A program made the translations under genes and the position numbers. Below are positions 6,704 to 7,310 of a DNA stretch of 7,310 bases, piece by piece. The first letter of the stretch is position 1. Every line of letters begins with the position of its first letter. The notes beneath the pieces are model-generated. The model was not told where the DNA came from. It was given only the letters and a program-made list of their open reading frames with translations, and made no database searches. The stretch is taken from NCBI GenBank assembly GCA_030597435.1, contig JAUVRV010000124.1, forward strand, positions 1-7,310, in the 5' to 3' direction. This DNA comes from Gemmatimonadales bacterium (GTDB lineage: Bacteria > Gemmatimonadota > Gemmatimonadetes > Gemmatimonadales > GWC2-71-9).

Positions 6704-6834
6704 CTGGCATCCCACGGCAGCAATTGGGCACTGCTCTACGCAGCAACAAGTGGCTTCCTCGAGATAGCGCACGGTATCAAGTCTCTCTCGTGCAGCTCGC
6801 GCATTGCGAGGAGTTCACGGCTCAGGGGTTTTCC
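6704..6834 (+). other. Intergenic gap between the two sensor genes
   Basis: No strong terminator is visible. The only dyad I found is CTCGC/GCGAG at 6796-6800 and 6806-6810 around a 5-base loop, without a T-run. The heptamer GCAGCAA occurs twice near 6717-6747. I see no convincing promoter, so read-through from the first kinase gene is plausible but unproven. Confidence 0.4.
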
Positions 6835-7310
6835 ATGACCGACAGCGACAAGAGCAAGCAGCAATTGATGCAAGAACTGCGGGTGCAACAGGCCCGGCTA
6901 GTGGATCTCGAGGCTCAGGTTGAGCGCACCACCTGCGCCTTGCACGACAGCGAGGAGCGTTTTCAACTGCTGTTGGAAGCGTCGTTCGAAGGAATCGTGA
7001 TCCACGACAAAGGCACGATCGTGCTGGCGAACGCTCTGTTCGCCAAGACGTTGGGTTACGACGTGTCGGAAGTGATCGGCATGCAGGCAACTGACTTCAC
7101 GGCTCCCGAATCTCACGAGACGGTCACTCGGCAGATTAGGACACGATCCGAAGAGAAGGCGGAGGTGATCGGCAAGCGACGCGACGGGTCTGCATTGATG
7201 TGCGAGATCCGTGGCCGCGCAATTCAATACGCCGGCAAAGAGGCCCGCATGGTCGCCCTGCGAGACGTTTTGGACCGTTGGAAGGCAGAACAGGCGCGGG
7301 AGAATCTTCA
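6835..7310 (+). CDS. PAS-domain sensor protein, 5' part (partial; probable second histidine kinase)
   Basis: An open frame from ATG 6835 runs uninterrupted to the window edge, giving 158 complete codons. It is preceded by AGGGG (6824-6828) at a 6-base spacing. The first 35 residues are charged and helical (MTDSDKSKQQLMQELRVQQA, then LVDLE), a likely coiled coil. A PAS domain follows at about 38-150: SEERFQLLLEASFEGIVIHD, then ILANALFAKTLGY-like core residues (seen as VLANALFAKTLGY), KRRDGSALMCEI, and a closing ALRDVLDR strand that leads into a linker helix. In this family a PAS domain with such a linker normally precedes further PAS domains or a HisKA/HATPase kinase core, but the rest is outside the window, so a diguanylate cyclase or other output is possible. 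The N-terminus aligns without gaps to that of the preceding kinase, with 11 of 26 identities. The 131-bp gap suggests co-transcription or a separate promoter; neither is proven. Confidence 0.82.
   Translation, partial: MTDSDKSKQQLMQELRVQQARLVDLEAQVERTTCALHDSEERFQLLLEASFEGIVIHDKGTIVLANALFAKTLGYDVSEVIGMQATDFTAPESHETVTRQIRTRSEEKAEVIGKRRDGSALMCEIRGRAIQYAGKEARMVALRDVLDRWKAEQARENL

Noticed and set aside
5675..6772. A 365-codon open frame on the minus strand opposite the kinase core
   Set aside because: It lies antisense to the HisKA, HATPase and receiver coding sequence, whose motifs are intact. Its translation has no recognisable domain and is rich in Cys, His and Gln, typical of a shadow frame.
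6796..6810. Hairpin CTCGC-GCATT-GCGAG as a terminator between the sensor genes
   Set aside because: The stem is only 5 bp and no T-run follows.

Overview
The window reads as ordinary chromosomal DNA from a Gram-negative bacterium with moderately high GC content. The diderm assignment rests on a complete Omp85/BamA-type outer-membrane protein with one POTRA-like domain and a C-terminal phenylalanine, and on an exported HtrA-type protease. The style of the Omp85 protein and the multi-PAS kinases recall Gemmatimonadota or related environmental phyla. That placement is an impression from family resemblance and is not demonstrated by the sequence.

Layout from left to right. (1) The last 56 codons of a type I glutamine synthetase (+), followed by a very strong 14-bp GC-rich hairpin that looks like its terminator. 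(2) Starting only 14 bases after that hairpin, a 526-residue exported POTRA/beta-barrel protein (+). (3) A short spacer with an all-purine, G-rich run, then a 228-residue six-helix-type K+ channel (+) with a perfect TLGYGD filter. (4) Convergent to the channel, a one-PDZ HtrA/DegS-like serine protease (-), with a clear Shine-Dalgarno site that fixes its start at 3715. (5) A 246-bp divergent intergenic region holding a candidate promoter for the protease and an imperfect 10-bp inverted repeat just upstream of the next gene. (6) A 913-residue soluble hybrid histidine kinase (+) with four PAS domains, HisKA, HATPase and a C-terminal receiver domain. (7) After 131 bp, the 5' end of a second PAS sensor gene (+) that runs off the window. 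Its first 26 residues align without gaps to those of the first kinase, 11 of them identical.

The Omp85 protein, the ion channel and the HtrA protease all act at the cell envelope, and two cytoplasmic sensor proteins lie beside them. The only evidence linking them is adjacency. No mobile element, CRISPR array, tRNA or rRNA was seen. I found no convincing undescribed system. The most useful leads are the inverted repeat before the kinase, the paralogous N-termini of the tandem sensors, the hairpin sitting directly against the Omp85 start, and the polypurine run.
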